Shown: positions 44,514 to 55,266, counted from the first letter of the stretch. The stretch is DNA of 64,000 nucleotides from Xanthobacteraceae bacterium (GCA_024508855.1 JANINJ010000006.1:288301-352300), one strand, 5' to 3'. The notes: generated from the sequence alone by a model not told the origin. Made by a program: numbers and translations.

Positions 44514-44873
44514 ATGGCACGCGTTAAACGCGGTGTGACGGCTCACGCCAAGCACAAGAAAGTCTACAAGATCACCAAGGGTTTTTCCGGCCGCCGGAAG
44601 AACACCATTCGCGCCGCCAAGGCAGCCGCCGACAAGGCCGGCCAGTACGCCTTCCGCGATCGCAAGCGCAAGAAGCGCACCTTCCGCGCGCTCTGGATCC
44701 AGCGCCTCAACGCCGCCGTGCGGCCGCTCGGCATGACCTACAGCGTGTTCATCAACGGCCTTGCCAAGTCCGGCATCACCGTCGACCGCAAGGTGCTGTC
44801 GGATCTCGCGATCCACGAGCCGGCGGCGTTCCAGGCGATCGCCGAGAAGGCCAAGGCCGCGCTGGCGGCCTGA
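44514..44873 (+). CDS. rplT: 50S ribosomal protein L20
   Basis: 119 aa, [20 protein letters not shown] ... [13 protein letters not shown], required early in 50S assembly and, in other bacteria, a repressor of its own operon. GAAGGAG lies eight bases before the ATG. A family A palindromic repeat separates it from pheS. Confidence 0.97.
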   Translation: MARVKRGVTAHAKHKKVYKITKGFSGRRKNTIRAAKAAADKAGQYAFRDRKRKKRTFRALWIQRLNAAVRPLGMTYSVFINGLAKSGITVDRKVLSDLAIHEPAAFQAIAEKAKAALAA

Positions 44874-44903
44874 TCGAATCTGCCCGGCATCGACTGCTAA
44901 TAC

Positions 44904-44993
44904 CGTCATGGCCGGGCTTGTCCCGGCCATCTACGTCTGTTGGCCGTCGATATGTTCCAAGACGTGGATGCCCGGATCAAGTCCGGGCATGAC
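44904..44993. repeat. Intergenic palindromic repeat, family A, copy 4
   Basis: CGTCATGGCCGGGCTTGTCC...AAGACGTGGATGCCCGG...CCGGGCATGACG. Sits in the 142-bp gap between rplT and pheS, within a block usually transcribed together. Confidence 0.85.
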
Positions 44994-45015
44994 GCTGTGC
45001 AGGTGATGGTCGCGC

Positions 45016-46098
45016 ATGTCCAATCTCGAAACGCTTCAATCCGAAATTCTCACTCAGATCGCCGCCGCTTCCGATGAAGCCACGCTGGAAGCGGTGCGCG
45101 TCTCGGCGCTCGGCAAGAAGGGCTCGATCTCGGCGCTGCTCGCCACCCTCGGCAAGATGTCGCCGGACGAGCGCAAGACCGAAGGCGCGAAGATCAATCT
45201 CGCCAAGGATGCGGTGACGCAGGCGCTGACCGCGCGCCGCGATGTGCTCAAGAACGCCGCGCTCGATGCGCGCCTCGCCTCCGAGACCATCGACGTCACG
45301 CTGCCGCTGCGCGATACGCCGGCCGATGCCGGCCGCATTCATCCGCTCAGCCAGGTGTGGGACGAACTCACCGCGATCTTCGCCGACATGGGTTTCGCCG
45401 TGGCTGAAGGTCCGGACATCGAGACCGACGACTACAACTTCACAAAACTGAATTTCCCGGAAGGCCATCCGGCACGCGAGATGCACGACACCTTCTTCTT
45501 CAATCCGAAGGAAGACGGCTCGCGGCTTCTGTTGAGGACTCACACCTCGCCGGTGCAGGTGCGCACCATGCTCTCGCAAAAGCCGCCGATCCGCGTGATC
45601 TGCCCCGGCCGCACCTACCGCATCGATTCCGACGCGACCCATACGCCGCAATTCCATCAGGTCGAAGGCCTCGTCATCGACAAGACCGCGCATCTCGGCC
45701 ACCTCAAGTGGATCCTGCACGAATTCTGCAAGGCGTTCTTCGAGGTCGACAACATCAACATGCGCTTCCGGCCGTCGTTCTTTCCGTTCACGGAGCCGTC
45801 GCTCGAAGTCGACATCCAGTGCCGCCGCGACAAGGGCGAGATTCGCTTCGGCGAAGGCGAGGACTGGCTGGAGATTCTCGGCTGCGGCATGGTGCACCCG
45901 AACGTGCTGCGCGCCTGCGGCATCGACCCCGACGTCTATCAGGGCTTTGCCTGGGGTATGGGCATCGATCGCATCGCCATGCTGAAATACGGCATCGCCG
46001 ACCTGCGCCAACTGTTCGAAGGCGATGTGCGCTGGCTCAACCACTACGGCTTCAAACCGCTCGATATCCCGACGCTCGCGGGAGGATTAAGTTCGTGA
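45016..46098 (+). CDS. pheS: Phenylalanine--tRNA ligase, alpha subunit
   Basis: 360 aa class II synthetase catalytic subunit. The N-terminal coiled-coil (residues 1-90) binds tRNA; motif 2 appears in [10 protein letters not shown]...ICPGRTYR and motif 3 in [14 protein letters not shown]. Works as an alpha2-beta2 tetramer with PheT. Its stop codon overlaps the pheT start by four bases. Confidence 0.97.
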   Translation: MSNLETLQSEILTQIAAASDEATLEAVRVSALGKKGSISALLATLGKMSPDERKTEGAKINLAKDAVTQALTARRDVLKNAALDARLASETIDVTLPLRDTPADAGRIHPLSQVWDELTAIFADMGFAVAEGPDIETDDYNFTKLNFPEGHPAREMHDTFFFNPKEDGSRLLLRTHTSPVQVRTMLSQKPPIRVICPGRTYRIDSDATHTPQFHQVEGLVIDKTAHLGHLKWILHEFCKAFFEVDNINMRFRPSFFPFTEPSLEVDIQCRRDKGEIRFGEGEDWLEILGCGMVHPNVLRACGIDPDVYQGFAWGMGIDRIAMLKYGIADLRQLFEGDVRWLNHYGFKPLDIPTLAGGLSS

Positions 46099-48503
46099 AA
46101 TTCACCCTCTCCTGGCTGAAGGATCATCTCGACACCGACGAGCCGCTGGAAAAGCTCGCCGACAAACTCACCATGATCGGGCTCGAGGTCGAGCACATCG
46201 ATAACAAGGCCGAGCAACTGCGGCCGATCCGCATCGCGCGCGTCATCTCCGCCGTGCAGCATCCGAACGCGGATCGTTTGCGCGTGTGCATGGTCGACAT
46301 CGGTGACGGCGGAGCGCCGGTGCAGGTGGTGTGCGGCGCGCCGAATGCGCGCGACGGCCTCGTCACCATCTTCGGACCGCCCGGCACTTTCATTCCCGGC
46401 AAGAACATCACGCTCAGCGTCGGCAGCATCCGCGGCGTCGAATCGCGCGGCATGCTGATTTCCGGCGCGGAGATTGAAATCTCCGACGATCACAGCGGCA
46501 TCGTCGAACTGCCGGCGGATGCGCCGATCGGCGCGTCCTACGTCGAATGGGCCAAGCTGATCGATCCCGTGATCGAGATCAATCTGACGCCGAACCGGCA
46601 GGACGCTACCGGCGTGCATGGCATTGCGCGCGATCTCGCTGCCGCCGACATGGGCAAGTTCAAGGACCCTGCGATCAAGCCGATCAAGGGCGAATTCCCC
46701 TGTCCGGTGCAGGTGAAGGTGGAAGACGCGGCGCTGTGCCCCGGCTTCGCGCTGCGGCTGGTGCGCGGCGTCAAGAACGGTCCGTCGCCGGAATGGCTGC
46801 AACAGCGGCTGACTGCCATTGGCTTGCGCCCGATCAATGCGCTGGTCGACATCACCAATTTCATGACTTACGACCGCGCCCGGCCGCTGCATGTGTTCGA
46901 CGCCAAGAAGGTGCATGGTCATCTCACCGTGCGCCACGCGCGCGACGGCGAGGAACTGCTGGCGCTCGATGGCAAGACCTACAAGCTCGATCCGTCGATC
47001 TGCGTCATCGCCGACGACAACGGTGTCGAATCGCTGGCCGGCATCATGGGCGGCGAGGCCTCGGGCTGCGACGAGAATACCACCGACGTGCTGATCGAAT
47101 CGGCGCTGTGGAACGAGATCAACATCGCGCAGACCGGCCGCAAGCTCGGCATCAATTCCGATGCGCGCTATCGTTTCGAGCGCGGCGTCGATCCGGCTTT
47201 CATGGTGCCGGGCCTCGAGCTCGCGACCAAGCTGGTGATGGAAATGTGCGGCGGCACGCCGTCGGAAAACGTCGTGGTCGGCAAGGCCTTCCCCGAGGAT
47301 CGCGTCATCGATTATCCGCTCAGCGAATTGAAGCGCCTCACCGGCATCGACGTGCCGCTGCCGGAAGCGCGCGGCATCCTGCAGCGCCTCGGCTTCATGA
47401 TGGCGGGCAACGGTCCCGTCGTGAAGATCGCGGTGCCGTCGTGGCGCACCGACGTTCACGGCAAGGCCGACATCGTCGAGGAGATCGTGCGCATCGTCGG
47501 CGTCGACAAGGTGCCGATGGTGCCGTTCGAGCGCGGCGACGCGCCGCGCAAGCCGGTGCTCACGCCGATCCAGTCGCGCACCCGCCGCGCCAAGCGCGCG
47601 CTCGCGTCGCGCGGGCTGGTCGAGGCGGTGACGTGGTCGTTCATCTCGAAACCGCATGCCGAACTGTTCGGTGGCGGCGCGCCCGAACTGGCGGTGGCCA
47701 ATCCGATCGCTTCCGATCTCTCCGACATGCGCCCGAGCCTGCTGCCCGGGCTGATCGCCGCGGCGCAGGCCAACAGCGACCGCGGCTCGAGCGACGTCGC
47801 GCTGTTCGAGGTCGGCCAGATATTCAAGGGCGATCGCCCGCAGGATCAGTTCACCGCCGCCGCAGGCGTGCGCCACGGCTTCGCCTCGTCGCAGGGTCTC
47901 GGCCGCAACTGGTCGGGCTCGGCTGCCGCGAGCGCATTCGACGCCAAGGCCGACGCCATCGCCGTGCTGGCCGCCGCCGGTGCGCCGGTGCAGGCGTTGC
48001 AGATCGTGCCCGGCGGCGCGAACTGGCTGCATCCCGGCCGTTCCGGCACCATCCAGATCGGCCCGCAGAACGTGCTCGGCTATTTCGGCGAGTTGCATCC
48101 GCGCGCGCTGGAAGCGTTGCGCGCCGACGGTCCGCTGGTGGCGTTCGAGGTGATCCTCAATCGCATCCCGGAAGGCAAGGCCAAGGCCACCCGCGCCAAG
48201 CCGACGCTGGAGCTCTCCGCGTTCCATCCGGTGTCGCGCGACTTCGCCTTCATCGTCGATCGCAGCGTGAAGGCCGCCGACATCGTGCGCGCCGCACAGG
48301 GCGCCGACAAGAAACTCATCACCGGCGTCACCGTGTTCGACGTCTATGAGGGCAAGGGCATCGACCCGGACAAGAAATCGCTCGCCATCGCCGTGACGAT
48401 GCAGCCGCGCGAAAAGACCCTGACCGATCAGGAAATCGACGCGGTGGCGGCGAAGATCGTCGATGAGGTGACGAAGAAGACCGGCGGCACGCTGCGAGGG
48501 TAG
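46095..48503 (+). CDS. pheT: Phenylalanine--tRNA ligase, beta subunit
   Basis: 802 aa from a GTG start at 46095, which overlaps the pheS stop (GTGA) and has GGGAGGATTAAGTTC before it. N-terminal [24 protein letters not shown], then tRNA-binding (EMAP/OB) domain at about residues 40-150, B3/B4 editing domain near 210-380, B5 domain, and the C-terminal anticodon-binding ferredoxin-like domain ([19 protein letters not shown]). Confidence 0.97.
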   Translation: MKFTLSWLKDHLDTDEPLEKLADKLTMIGLEVEHIDNKAEQLRPIRIARVISAVQHPNADRLRVCMVDIGDGGAPVQVVCGAPNARDGLVTIFGPPGTFIPGKNITLSVGSIRGVESRGMLISGAEIEISDDHSGIVELPADAPIGASYVEWAKLIDPVIEINLTPNRQDATGVHGIARDLAAADMGKFKDPAIKPIKGEFPCPVQVKVEDAALCPGFALRLVRGVKNGPSPEWLQQRLTAIGLRPINALVDITNFMTYDRARPLHVFDAKKVHGHLTVRHARDGEELLALDGKTYKLDPSICVIADDNGVESLAGIMGGEASGCDENTTDVLIESALWNEINIAQTGRKLGINSDARYRFERGVDPAFMVPGLELATKLVMEMCGGTPSENVVVGKAFPEDRVIDYPLSELKRLTGIDVPLPEARGILQRLGFMMAGNGPVVKIAVPSWRTDVHGKADIVEEIVRIVGVDKVPMVPFERGDAPRKPVLTPIQSRTRRAKRALASRGLVEAVTWSFISKPHAELFGGGAPELAVANPIASDLSDMRPSLLPGLIAAAQANSDRGSSDVALFEVGQIFKGDRPQDQFTAAAGVRHGFASSQGLGRNWSGSAAASAFDAKADAIAVLAAAGAPVQALQIVPGGANWLHPGRSGTIQIGPQNVLGYFGELHPRALEALRADGPLVAFEVILNRIPEGKAKATRAKPTLELSAFHPVSRDFAFIVDRSVKAADIVRAAQGADKKLITGVTVFDVYEGKGIDPDKKSLAIAVTMQPREKTLTDQEIDAVAAKIVDEVTKKTGGTLRG

Positions 48504-48574
48504 CGCGACATCTGCCACCCACAACAACCACCGTCACCCTTGTAGTCGCACGCAAAGCGTTCCAACACCCTCAG

Positions 48575-48705
48575 CGTCGTCCCCGCGCAGGCGGGGACCC
48601 ATACGCCGTGTCGCTCATGATGCGGGCAGCGGTTGTGACTTCGATGTACAATCGTTCTGATCACGACCGCCAGGGGTTATGGTCCCCGCCTGCGCGGGGA
48701 CGACG
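48575..48705. repeat. Intergenic palindromic repeat, family B, copy 2
   Basis: CGTCGTCCCCGCGCAGGCGG at the left end and its inverse CCGCCTGCGCGGGGACGACG at the right. The centre contains GGGGTTATGG, similar to copy 1. Lies between the convergent pheT and beta-lactamase-like genes. Confidence 0.85.
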
Positions 48706-48787
48706 ATAGTTGTGTTTCAAGTCTCGCACAAAGCGACCCCTCGGTCAGGCGCTTACGATGGCGCCTCCTCTAAAAACAAAGGCTGAT

Positions 48788-50377
48788 TCACTCCCGCCTG
48801 AACACACCCTTAGCAAGATCCTCGCCGAAATATTCGATCTGCAGCGACTTTGCCTTGCCGCGCTTGCGATCGAACACCAGCGTCGAGACCGATCCCGGAG
48901 CCGCATCCTCGCCATCGAGATCGAACACGAAGGTGTCGCCGTCCCAGTGGCGCAGCGGAAATGATTTTTGCCCCTTGTTGCCGAGCGTCAGCGTGAACGC
49001 GCCGGCTTTGTGCACGATCACCGCCTTGCCGAAATACTTGTTGGCGTAGATGCCCTTATAGAGTTCGGGCGCCGCAAACGGCTTCGGCTTTGCCGGCGGC
49101 GTCTTGCCGGCCATGGTGCCGAACGGCTTCTCCATATTGGCGAACAGGCCGGCATAGGCGGTGTACCAGTCGCGCGTGACGGTGCCGAACTGCACCAGAT
49201 CGGCAAACTCCGCGCACAGCGTTTCCACGGCACCAGTCGGCGCCGCATTCGACAGCACCACGATGCCGACATTGAGCGACGGGATCAGCGTCAGGCTCGT
49301 CGCGGCGCCGAGCAAAAACGCGCCGGAATGCGACAGCGTCACGCGGCCCGATGGCGCGACGCCGACATTCATGCCGTAGCCGTAAAAGCCGGTGCGCTCG
49401 GAAACATCGGACGGCGGGCTGGACACCGCCTGCGGGCGCAGCGCCGGCAATAGCGCATCCTTGGCAACGATGGTCTTGCCGTCATGCATGCCGCCCGCCA
49501 GCATCATCGCCATCCACTTCGCCATGTCGTTGGCCGACGACGATACGCCACCGGCCGGCGACTGCTCGTCCGGCTCGCGCTGGTAACGCGGCTGATACTT
49601 GCCGTCGAGCATGGCGTGATTCACCGCGTGATTGTCGCGATGGGCAAAATCCTCGAATCGCGAACTGGTGCGGTTCATGCCGAGCGGCAGATAGAGCGCG
49701 CGATCCGACAGCGTCGCCCAGTCGAGCCCGGAGGCGACGGCCACGGCTTCCGCCGCCGCGGTCAGTCCGAAATTGGTATAGGCATAGCTGACACGGAACG
49801 GCGCGAGCGGCAGATAGCGCAATTGCCGCAGGATATCGTTGCGCGTGTAGCCGAGATATTCCAGCGCGTCGCCGCCGTGATCCGGCAGGCCAGAGCGATG
49901 CGCATAGAGATCGCCGATGGTGATCATGCGGGTCACCGCCTTGTCGGACAGCGCGAACCAGGGCAGCGCTTTAACGATCGGCGTATCCCACTGCACCACG
50001 CCCTTGCCGACCTGCGCGGCAACGACGCTGGCGCCGATCGGCTTCGACAGCGAAGCGAGCTGAAACACCGTATCGGCGTCGACCGTTGCGCTCTCGCCCG
50101 CCTTGCGCACGCCAAAGCCCTTTGCGTAGACCATCTTGCCGTCGCGCACGACTGCAACCGACATGCCCGGAATGCCGGACTTGCGCATGATCTCCGCTGC
50201 GAGTTCGTCGAGCTTCGCCACCGCCGCATCGATCTGCGCGGGCGGCGCGGGCACTGCCGTAGCCTGCGACGGCGGCGCTTTCGCATCGATCGCAAGCTCG
50301 AACGCAAACGACCCGTGAGGAATCGCGATAGCGAGCGCCGCAGCCATCACGGCCGGCAAATGAAGGCGACAAAACAT
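48788..50377 (-). CDS. Serine beta-lactamase-like hydrolase (class C/DD-peptidase superfamily)
   Basis: 529 aa exported protein: signal peptide MFCRLHLPAVMAAALAIAIPHGSFA, then a beta-lactamase domain with SLSK (S-x-x-K nucleophile), YTN (Y-x-N) and SHSGAF (H-x-G) motifs, and a C-terminal domain of about 130 aa (from roughly residue 400) resembling DUF3471-type tails. More likely a peptidase/esterase acting on peptidoglycan or D-amino peptides than a resistance enzyme. The start at 50377 was chosen for the signal peptide; the frame is open for 204 bp further upstream. Confidence 0.88.
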   Translation of the reverse strand: MFCRLHLPAVMAAALAIAIPHGSFAFELAIDAKAPPSQATAVPAPPAQIDAAVAKLDELAAEIMRKSGIPGMSVAVVRDGKMVYAKGFGVRKAGESATVDADTVFQLASLSKPIGASVVAAQVGKGVVQWDTPIVKALPWFALSDKAVTRMITIGDLYAHRSGLPDHGGDALEYLGYTRNDILRQLRYLPLAPFRVSYAYTNFGLTAAAEAVAVASGLDWATLSDRALYLPLGMNRTSSRFEDFAHRDNHAVNHAMLDGKYQPRYQREPDEQSPAGGVSSSANDMAKWMAMMLAGGMHDGKTIVAKDALLPALRPQAVSSPPSDVSERTGFYGYGMNVGVAPSGRVTLSHSGAFLLGAATSLTLIPSLNVGIVVLSNAAPTGAVETLCAEFADLVQFGTVTRDWYTAYAGLFANMEKPFGTMAGKTPPAKPKPFAAPELYKGIYANKYFGKAVIVHKAGAFTLTLGNKGQKSFPLRHWDGDTFVFDLDGEDAAPGSVSTLVFDRKRGKAKSLQIEYFGEDLAKGVFRRE

Positions 50378-50541
50378 TCGAGCGAGCCTCGTCTGGAAAA
50401 CGATTGCGATGACCAGCGAGCCTAGAGCATGATGACAAAAAACGCGACGCGGTTTTGGGGAGACGTGATGCACTGCTGGCTGGGGCCGATCCTGCGCATG
50501 GCTGGCGGCCAACCCGATCCGCTCGCGGCGCGCAGGTCTCG

Positions 50542-51306
50542 ATGACTGCGCTCGGCCTCGACGGATTTGCGGGTTCGTCAATCGTCGCGCTCCTCGTCAC
50601 GGCGGTCGTCGCCGGGCTGGCGCGCGGCTTTTCCGGCTTCGGCTCGGCGCTGATTTTCATGCCGCTGGCGAGCGCGGTGATCGGCGCGCAGGTTGCCTCG
50701 CCGCTGTTGCTGATCGTCGAGATGATCGCAGCGGCCGCGCTTGTGCCGGGCGCGGCGCGGATCGCCAACCGGCGCGAGGTCGGCCTGATGGTGATCGGCT
50801 CGCTGGTCGGTGTACCGCTCGGCACTGCGTTTCTGCTTTATGCCGATCCGCTCGCGGTGCGCTGGCTGATCATCGCATTGATCGTGCCGCTGCTCGCACT
50901 GATGATGGCGGGCTGGCGCTATCCGCGCAAACCGACCGCACCGGCGACCACGATCGTCGGCGCGCTGGCCGGATTCTTCGGCGGCGTGGCGCAGGTCGGC
51001 GGACCGCCGATCGTACTGTACTGGCTCCGCGATGCGACGGCGGCGGCGGTGATCCGCGCCAGCATCATCCTGTATTTCGCGGTCTCCGATTTCATCATCC
51101 TCGCGAGTTATCTGCTCAGCGGGTTGTTCACCCTGCAGGTGCTGAAACTCGCCGCCATCGCCGGGCCGATCTTCGGCGTCGGCCTGTGGATCGGCTCGCA
51201 CATGTTCGGGCTCGCCAGCGAAGCCACCTTCCGCCGCGTCTGCTACGTGCTGATCGCCGTCTCCGCCTTCCTCAGCCTGCCGATCTTCGATGGGCTGTTG
51301 CGTTGA
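50542..51306 (+). CDS. TauE/SafE (TSUP) family membrane transporter
   Basis: 254 aa, about eight membrane spans. LVTAVVAGLARGFSGFGSALIFMPL and, half-way, TTIVGALAGFFGGVAQVGGPPIVLYWL are the two repeated signatures of sulfite/organosulfonate exporters. Substrate cannot be told. The ATG at 50542 precedes the first hydrophobic helix; upstream in-frame codons are polar. Divergent from the beta-lactamase-like gene. Confidence 0.9.
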   Translation: MTALGLDGFAGSSIVALLVTAVVAGLARGFSGFGSALIFMPLASAVIGAQVASPLLLIVEMIAAAALVPGAARIANRREVGLMVIGSLVGVPLGTAFLLYADPLAVRWLIIALIVPLLALMMAGWRYPRKPTAPATTIVGALAGFFGGVAQVGGPPIVLYWLRDATAAAVIRASIILYFAVSDFIILASYLLSGLFTLQVLKLAAIAGPIFGVGLWIGSHMFGLASEATFRRVCYVLIAVSAFLSLPIFDGLLR

Positions 51307-51374
51307 TGGATCGTAACTTGCATTGCCTGCACACGCAGGATTAGCCTCGGGCATCGTTCAATCAGGAGGCTTCC

Positions 51375-52328
51375 ATGCTGCATCGTCGCGACATTCTGAA
51401 ACTCTCGGCCCTCGGCGGCGTCGCGGCGTTGGCAGGGACAACTGCCGTGCGTGCGGAAACCACGGCGAAGTCACGCACCAGGATCGTCTTCCTCGGCACC
51501 AAGGGCGGGCCGCGCATCGGGCTCGGCCGCTCCAATCCCGCCAACCTGATCATGGTGAACGACACGCCGATCGTGCTCGATTGCGGCGAGGGCGTCAGCC
51601 ATCAACTGGTCGCCGCGAAAGTGCCGCTGCAGTCGATCAAGTACATTCTGCTCAGCCACCTGCATTCCGATCACGATCTCGAATACGGCAACCTCGCCTA
51701 CAACGCCTGGGCCACCGGGCTGAAGACGCCGATCCATTCGTTCGGCCCCAAGGGCACCGAGGCCATGACCAAGGCCTATTGGGAGGTGAACAAGTTCGAC
51801 ATCGAGACCCGCATCACCGACGAAGGCCGTCCCGATCTGCGCAAACTTCTGATCGCCAAGGATATCGATGCCGACGGCGTGGTGCTGAAGACCGACGACG
51901 TCACCATCACCGCGTTCCGCACGCCGCATCCGCCGATCACCGACAACTTCGCCTACAAGTTCGAGACCAAGGACGGCACCATCGTGTTTTCCAGCGACAC
52001 CGAATACAACCCGAAGCTCGCGGAATTCGCCAAGGGCGTCGACGTGCTGGTGCACGAGGCGCTGTACGTGCCCGGCATCGAAGGCATCATGAAGAAGGTG
52101 ACGAACGGCGCGACGCTGAAAAAGCATCTGCTCGCAGCCCACACTACCACCGAGGACATCGGCCGCATCGCCGCCATCGCCAAGCCGAAACTGCTGGTGC
52201 TCAGCCATCTCGTGCCCGGCGACAACGATTCGATCACCGACGAACAATGGCTGGAAGGCGTGAAGAAACATTACGACGGCAAGGCCATCGTGGCGAAGGA
52301 CCTGATGGAATTGTCGCTGCCGGTGTAA
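51375..52328 (+). CDS. Exported MBL-fold metallohydrolase
   Basis: 317 aa. MLHRRDILKLSALGGVAALAGTTAVRA is a Tat-type signal (RR-D-I-L-K). The metallo-beta-lactamase fold carries HLHSDHD (zinc ligands), FSSDTEYN (bridging Asp) and a final His in LVLSHLVPG; the extra His in VLVHEALY and HTTTEDI fits RNase Z/arylsulfatase-like enzymes. A phosphodiesterase or sulfatase acting in the periplasm is likely. GGAGGCTTCC precedes the ATG. Confidence 0.88.
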   Translation: MLHRRDILKLSALGGVAALAGTTAVRAETTAKSRTRIVFLGTKGGPRIGLGRSNPANLIMVNDTPIVLDCGEGVSHQLVAAKVPLQSIKYILLSHLHSDHDLEYGNLAYNAWATGLKTPIHSFGPKGTEAMTKAYWEVNKFDIETRITDEGRPDLRKLLIAKDIDADGVVLKTDDVTITAFRTPHPPITDNFAYKFETKDGTIVFSSDTEYNPKLAEFAKGVDVLVHEALYVPGIEGIMKKVTNGATLKKHLLAAHTTTEDIGRIAAIAKPKLLVLSHLVPGDNDSITDEQWLEGVKKHYDGKAIVAKDLMELSLPV

Positions 52329-52345
52329 TCGGCGCCTTCATGGTG

Positions 52346-52371
52346 GTCGTCCCCGCGAAAGCAGGGACGAC
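52346..52371. repeat. Short family B palindrome
   Basis: GTCGTCCCCGCG and GCAGGGACGAC form a hairpin matching one end of the family B repeats, lying in the 56-bp gap between convergent genes where it may act as a 3' stem. Confidence 0.65.
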
Positions 52372-52384
52372 AGCTTTGCTGGAG

Positions 52385-53806
52385 TTACCTGATACGTCCC
52401 GCATTGTGCGACGTCGGATGCGGCTGCCGCTTCTTCTTGCGCGACCTGGATGGCTTCTCCGGCGCTGGCGGCTTGGGCGGACCGATCTTCTTCAGCGCGG
52501 CGTCGGCGGCGCGCTCGCCGGAATCCCAGGCGCCATCCACCGTACCCCATAGTGTTTCGTGCGTGGCTTCGCCGGCGATGAAGACATTGCCGAACGGCTC
52601 CGCAAGCACGCGGCGCGATGGCTGGCCGCCGGGTGACGCCGCCGACATGGCGCCGAGCGCAAACGGCGCGGCGTCCCAGTGCGTCGCCGCGGTTTTTTCT
52701 ACCTTGGCGACTGCATCGCTGCCGTAAAGCTTCGCCAGCCACTCGCGCGCGAACGCGACCATCGCCGCCTCGCCCTGCGCCGCGAGATCGCGGCCGAAAC
52801 GTCCTGCGACATCGACCGTGCACAGCGACTCCTCGCCGATATTGGCGAACAGCAGCGCGGTGCGGGCATCGTTGCTGCGCTCGATCACGACTTCATCGCG
52901 GCCGAGCCCGAGCGGATTGCCCGGCAGTTGCAGCGCGATGCGATCATAACTGCCGAGACCGAGTTTCGATGCTGCGTCCAACTGGCGCTTGGGAATATCC
53001 GGCGCGAATGCCAGATGGCCCGACGTCAGCACGTTGCTCGACACCGTGACGATGGCGGCGCGCGCAACGATGCGGCCCGCGCCGGTCTCGACGGTGACGT
53101 CGCGCCCGCCCCATGCGACGCGCGTGACCGGCGTCGACAGCGCCACCGGAATGCTGCCGGCGAGTTTCGCCAGCAGCGTGCCGAGACCCTGACGGCACGC
53201 GATCGCCGACATCCGTTCCTGCGCGCGGAACTGATCCTGCGCCGAGAGATCGCGCAGATCCTTTCCGGTCGCACTGGGGCCGAGCACGAACTCGACCGTT
53301 GCGGCCCAGTCGCCGAGATCCTTCGGCAGCGCATCGGCGCAGGCGATATCCGCCCGGCCGTGTGCCGCATCGTCGATGGCGCGATTGGCGCGCACCAGCG
53401 TGGCAAGGAAATCTTCGGTTTCGCCGGCACGCGCATTGCGGCGGCCGATGCGGATCTTCTGGCCCGGCGGCGCGGGAAACACTTCAAGGCCCGCCTCGCG
53501 CGCGAGCTTGACCATCGGATTGCCGTCGGGATCGTGCAGCCAGCGCGCACCGCGATCGAACGGCACCGCGAATGTCGCGCTATCGGTCATGCAGCGGCCG
53601 CCGATCCGGTCCGTCGCCTCGACGACGACGACGCTGCGATTCGCCGCCACGATGTGCCGCGCCGCAGCGATGCCCGCGGCGCCGGCGCCGATCACGACAA
53701 TGTCAACCTCACGCGGCAACGAAGCCGCCATGCTGCGCGCGGGCAGGAACGGCGCGATTCCAAAGGCTGCCGATGCCGATAGAAAGCCGCGCCGCGTAAT
53801 TGTCAT
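52385..53806 (-). CDS. Exported FAD-dependent amine oxidase/monoamine oxidase-like protein
   Basis: 473 aa with a Tat signal (TITRRGFLSASAAFG). The dinucleotide-binding motif is VVIGAGAAGIAAARHI with the distal Glu in VVEATDRIGGRC; the C-terminal FAD motif is NVFIAGEATHETLWGTVDGAWDSGERAA. These identify a flavin amine oxidase. The tail ends in a Lys/Pro-rich stretch. Substrate unknown. The ATG at 53806 begins the Tat signal; upstream frame is not signal-like. Confidence 0.9.
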   Translation of the reverse strand: MTITRRGFLSASAAFGIAPFLPARSMAASLPREVDIVVIGAGAAGIAAARHIVAANRSVVVVEATDRIGGRCMTDSATFAVPFDRGARWLHDPDGNPMVKLAREAGLEVFPAPPGQKIRIGRRNARAGETEDFLATLVRANRAIDDAAHGRADIACADALPKDLGDWAATVEFVLGPSATGKDLRDLSAQDQFRAQERMSAIACRQGLGTLLAKLAGSIPVALSTPVTRVAWGGRDVTVETGAGRIVARAAIVTVSSNVLTSGHLAFAPDIPKRQLDAASKLGLGSYDRIALQLPGNPLGLGRDEVVIERSNDARTALLFANIGEESLCTVDVAGRFGRDLAAQGEAAMVAFAREWLAKLYGSDAVAKVEKTAATHWDAAPFALGAMSAASPGGQPSRRVLAEPFGNVFIAGEATHETLWGTVDGAWDSGERAADAALKKIGPPKPPAPEKPSRSRKKKRQPHPTSHNAGRIR

Positions 53807-53996
53807 GACATGGTTTCCGAATTTTGAAAGAAGCTGGGAACGTGAGGTGAACTTGCCGCATCGAAGCGTATGCGGCAACCTTTGTGGTGAATCAATCGTG
53901 ACCTCCGCATCGAGTGCATGAACTAAATTGCAATGGCTTTCGACCATGATGGACAGAACGACAAAGCGGCCAGAACGAGCCGTCGGGGAGACCATC

Positions 53997-54875
53997 ATGG
54001 GTTTCGTGCTTGATGCAGTCGGCAAACTGATTGCCGGCTACCTTCAGAAGGAAGTACCCGGTTACGAACCTTTCACGCCGAGCGATCCCGAGCGCCTGCG
54101 GGGCATCGTTGCGCCCGGCGACGTGCTGCTGGTGGAAGGCAACAATCGCGTTTCCGGCATCATCAAGTATCTGACGCAATCGACATGGTCGCACGCCGCG
54201 CTCTATGTCGGGCCGATCGACGGCGCGACGGAACCCGACGGCGAGCCGCATGTGCTGATCGAAGCCAATATCGGCGAAGGCGTCACCACCGCGCCGCTGT
54301 CGAAATATTTTCCCTATCACACGCGCATCTGCCGCCCGGTCGGATTGTCCTACGAGGACCGCACCACGGTGTGCCGCTACGCCATCAACCGCATCGGCTT
54401 CGGCTACGACACCAAGAACATCGTCGACCTGATGCGCTATCTGATTCCGCTGCCGGTGCCGCAACGCTGGCGTCGCCGCATGATCGCGTTCGGCTCCGGC
54501 GATCCCACCAAGATCATCTGTTCTGCGCTGATCGCGCAGGCGTTCGAAGCGGTGCGTTATCCGATCCTGCCGAAGATCACGCGCACCCGCAGCCGCCAGG
54601 CGCGCCGCGAGATCCTGCACATCCGCGATTCGTCGCTCTACATGCCGCGCGATTTCGACATCTCGCCCTATTTCGAGATCGTCAAGCCGACCATCGAACT
54701 GGGTTTCGACTACACGTCGCTGCACTGGGCCGACCGACAAAAGCCGCTCCCGGAGGTAGCGGGCTCTGTCGATCCGTTTCCAGAGCATGCTGAAGCGCCG
54801 GCAATCGTTCCTGAAACGGCTGACGCGAATGCGGCGGCTGAACCTGAAGAAATGATGGACTGCGCGGCAGGCTGA
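53997..54875 (+). CDS. YiiX/YebB-like NlpC/P60-type cysteine hydrolase
   Basis: 292 aa. PGDVLLVEGNNRVSGIIKYLTQSTWSHAALYVG is the permuted NlpC/P60 (DUF830-type) pattern with His in SHAALYVG, and the candidate catalytic Cys lies in KIICSALIAQAF. Members act as amidases or acyl-hydrolases on lipids or peptides. ATG 53997 has GGGGAG before it; an in-frame ATG 51 bases earlier is less well placed. The last 45 residues are acidic and Ala/Pro-rich. Confidence 0.82.
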   Translation: MGFVLDAVGKLIAGYLQKEVPGYEPFTPSDPERLRGIVAPGDVLLVEGNNRVSGIIKYLTQSTWSHAALYVGPIDGATEPDGEPHVLIEANIGEGVTTAPLSKYFPYHTRICRPVGLSYEDRTTVCRYAINRIGFGYDTKNIVDLMRYLIPLPVPQRWRRRMIAFGSGDPTKIICSALIAQAFEAVRYPILPKITRTRSRQARREILHIRDSSLYMPRDFDISPYFEIVKPTIELGFDYTSLHWADRQKPLPEVAGSVDPFPEHAEAPAIVPETADANAAAEPEEMMDCAAG

Positions 54876-54885
54876 TCGCCGCTGG

Positions 54886-55266
54886 TCAGGCCGCCCGTAC
54901 CGGCGGCGGCGCGGCGGCCAGTTCGTTCACTTCCTCATCGGTGAAAACCCGGCTGCGCGTCAGGAAGCGGACGCCTTCCGGCGCTTCGAGCGAGAAGCCC
55001 GAGCCACGGCCTGGCACCACATCGATGATGAGCTGGGTGTGCTGCCAGTATTCGAACTGCGCGGCGCCGATATAGAAATTGCACCCCGCGATCTCGCCGA
55101 GCAGGACGTCCTGCGGCCCGACGCGGAATTCACCGGCCGGATAGCACATCGGCGCCGACCCGTCGCAGCACCCGCCGGATTGATGAAACAGCAGCGCGCC
55201 GTGCTGCGCCTTGAGCGTGGCGACGACCGCTGCAGCCTTGTCGGTGATCTCGACACGATTGACCAT
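54886..55266 (-). CDS. DUF779 family protein
   Basis: 126 aa. GALLFHQSGGCCDGSAPMCYP and the YWQHTQLIIDVVPGRGSGFSLE segment are the family signature; three cysteines in the first motif could bind metal. The gene lies directly downstream of an aldehyde dehydrogenase with 72 bp between, the usual place for DUF779, so it probably supports or matures that enzyme. Exact role not known. Confidence 0.92.
   Translation of the reverse strand: MVNRVEITDKAAAVVATLKAQHGALLFHQSGGCCDGSAPMCYPAGEFRVGPQDVLLGEIAGCNFYIGAAQFEYWQHTQLIIDVVPGRGSGFSLEAPEGVRFLTRSRVFTDEEVNELAAAPPPVRAA

Noticed and set aside
46044-48527. Open frame of about 827 codons on the minus strand opposite pheT
   Set aside because: Covers pheT almost exactly; skewed Arg/His/Ala content typical of antisense frames in GC-rich DNA.
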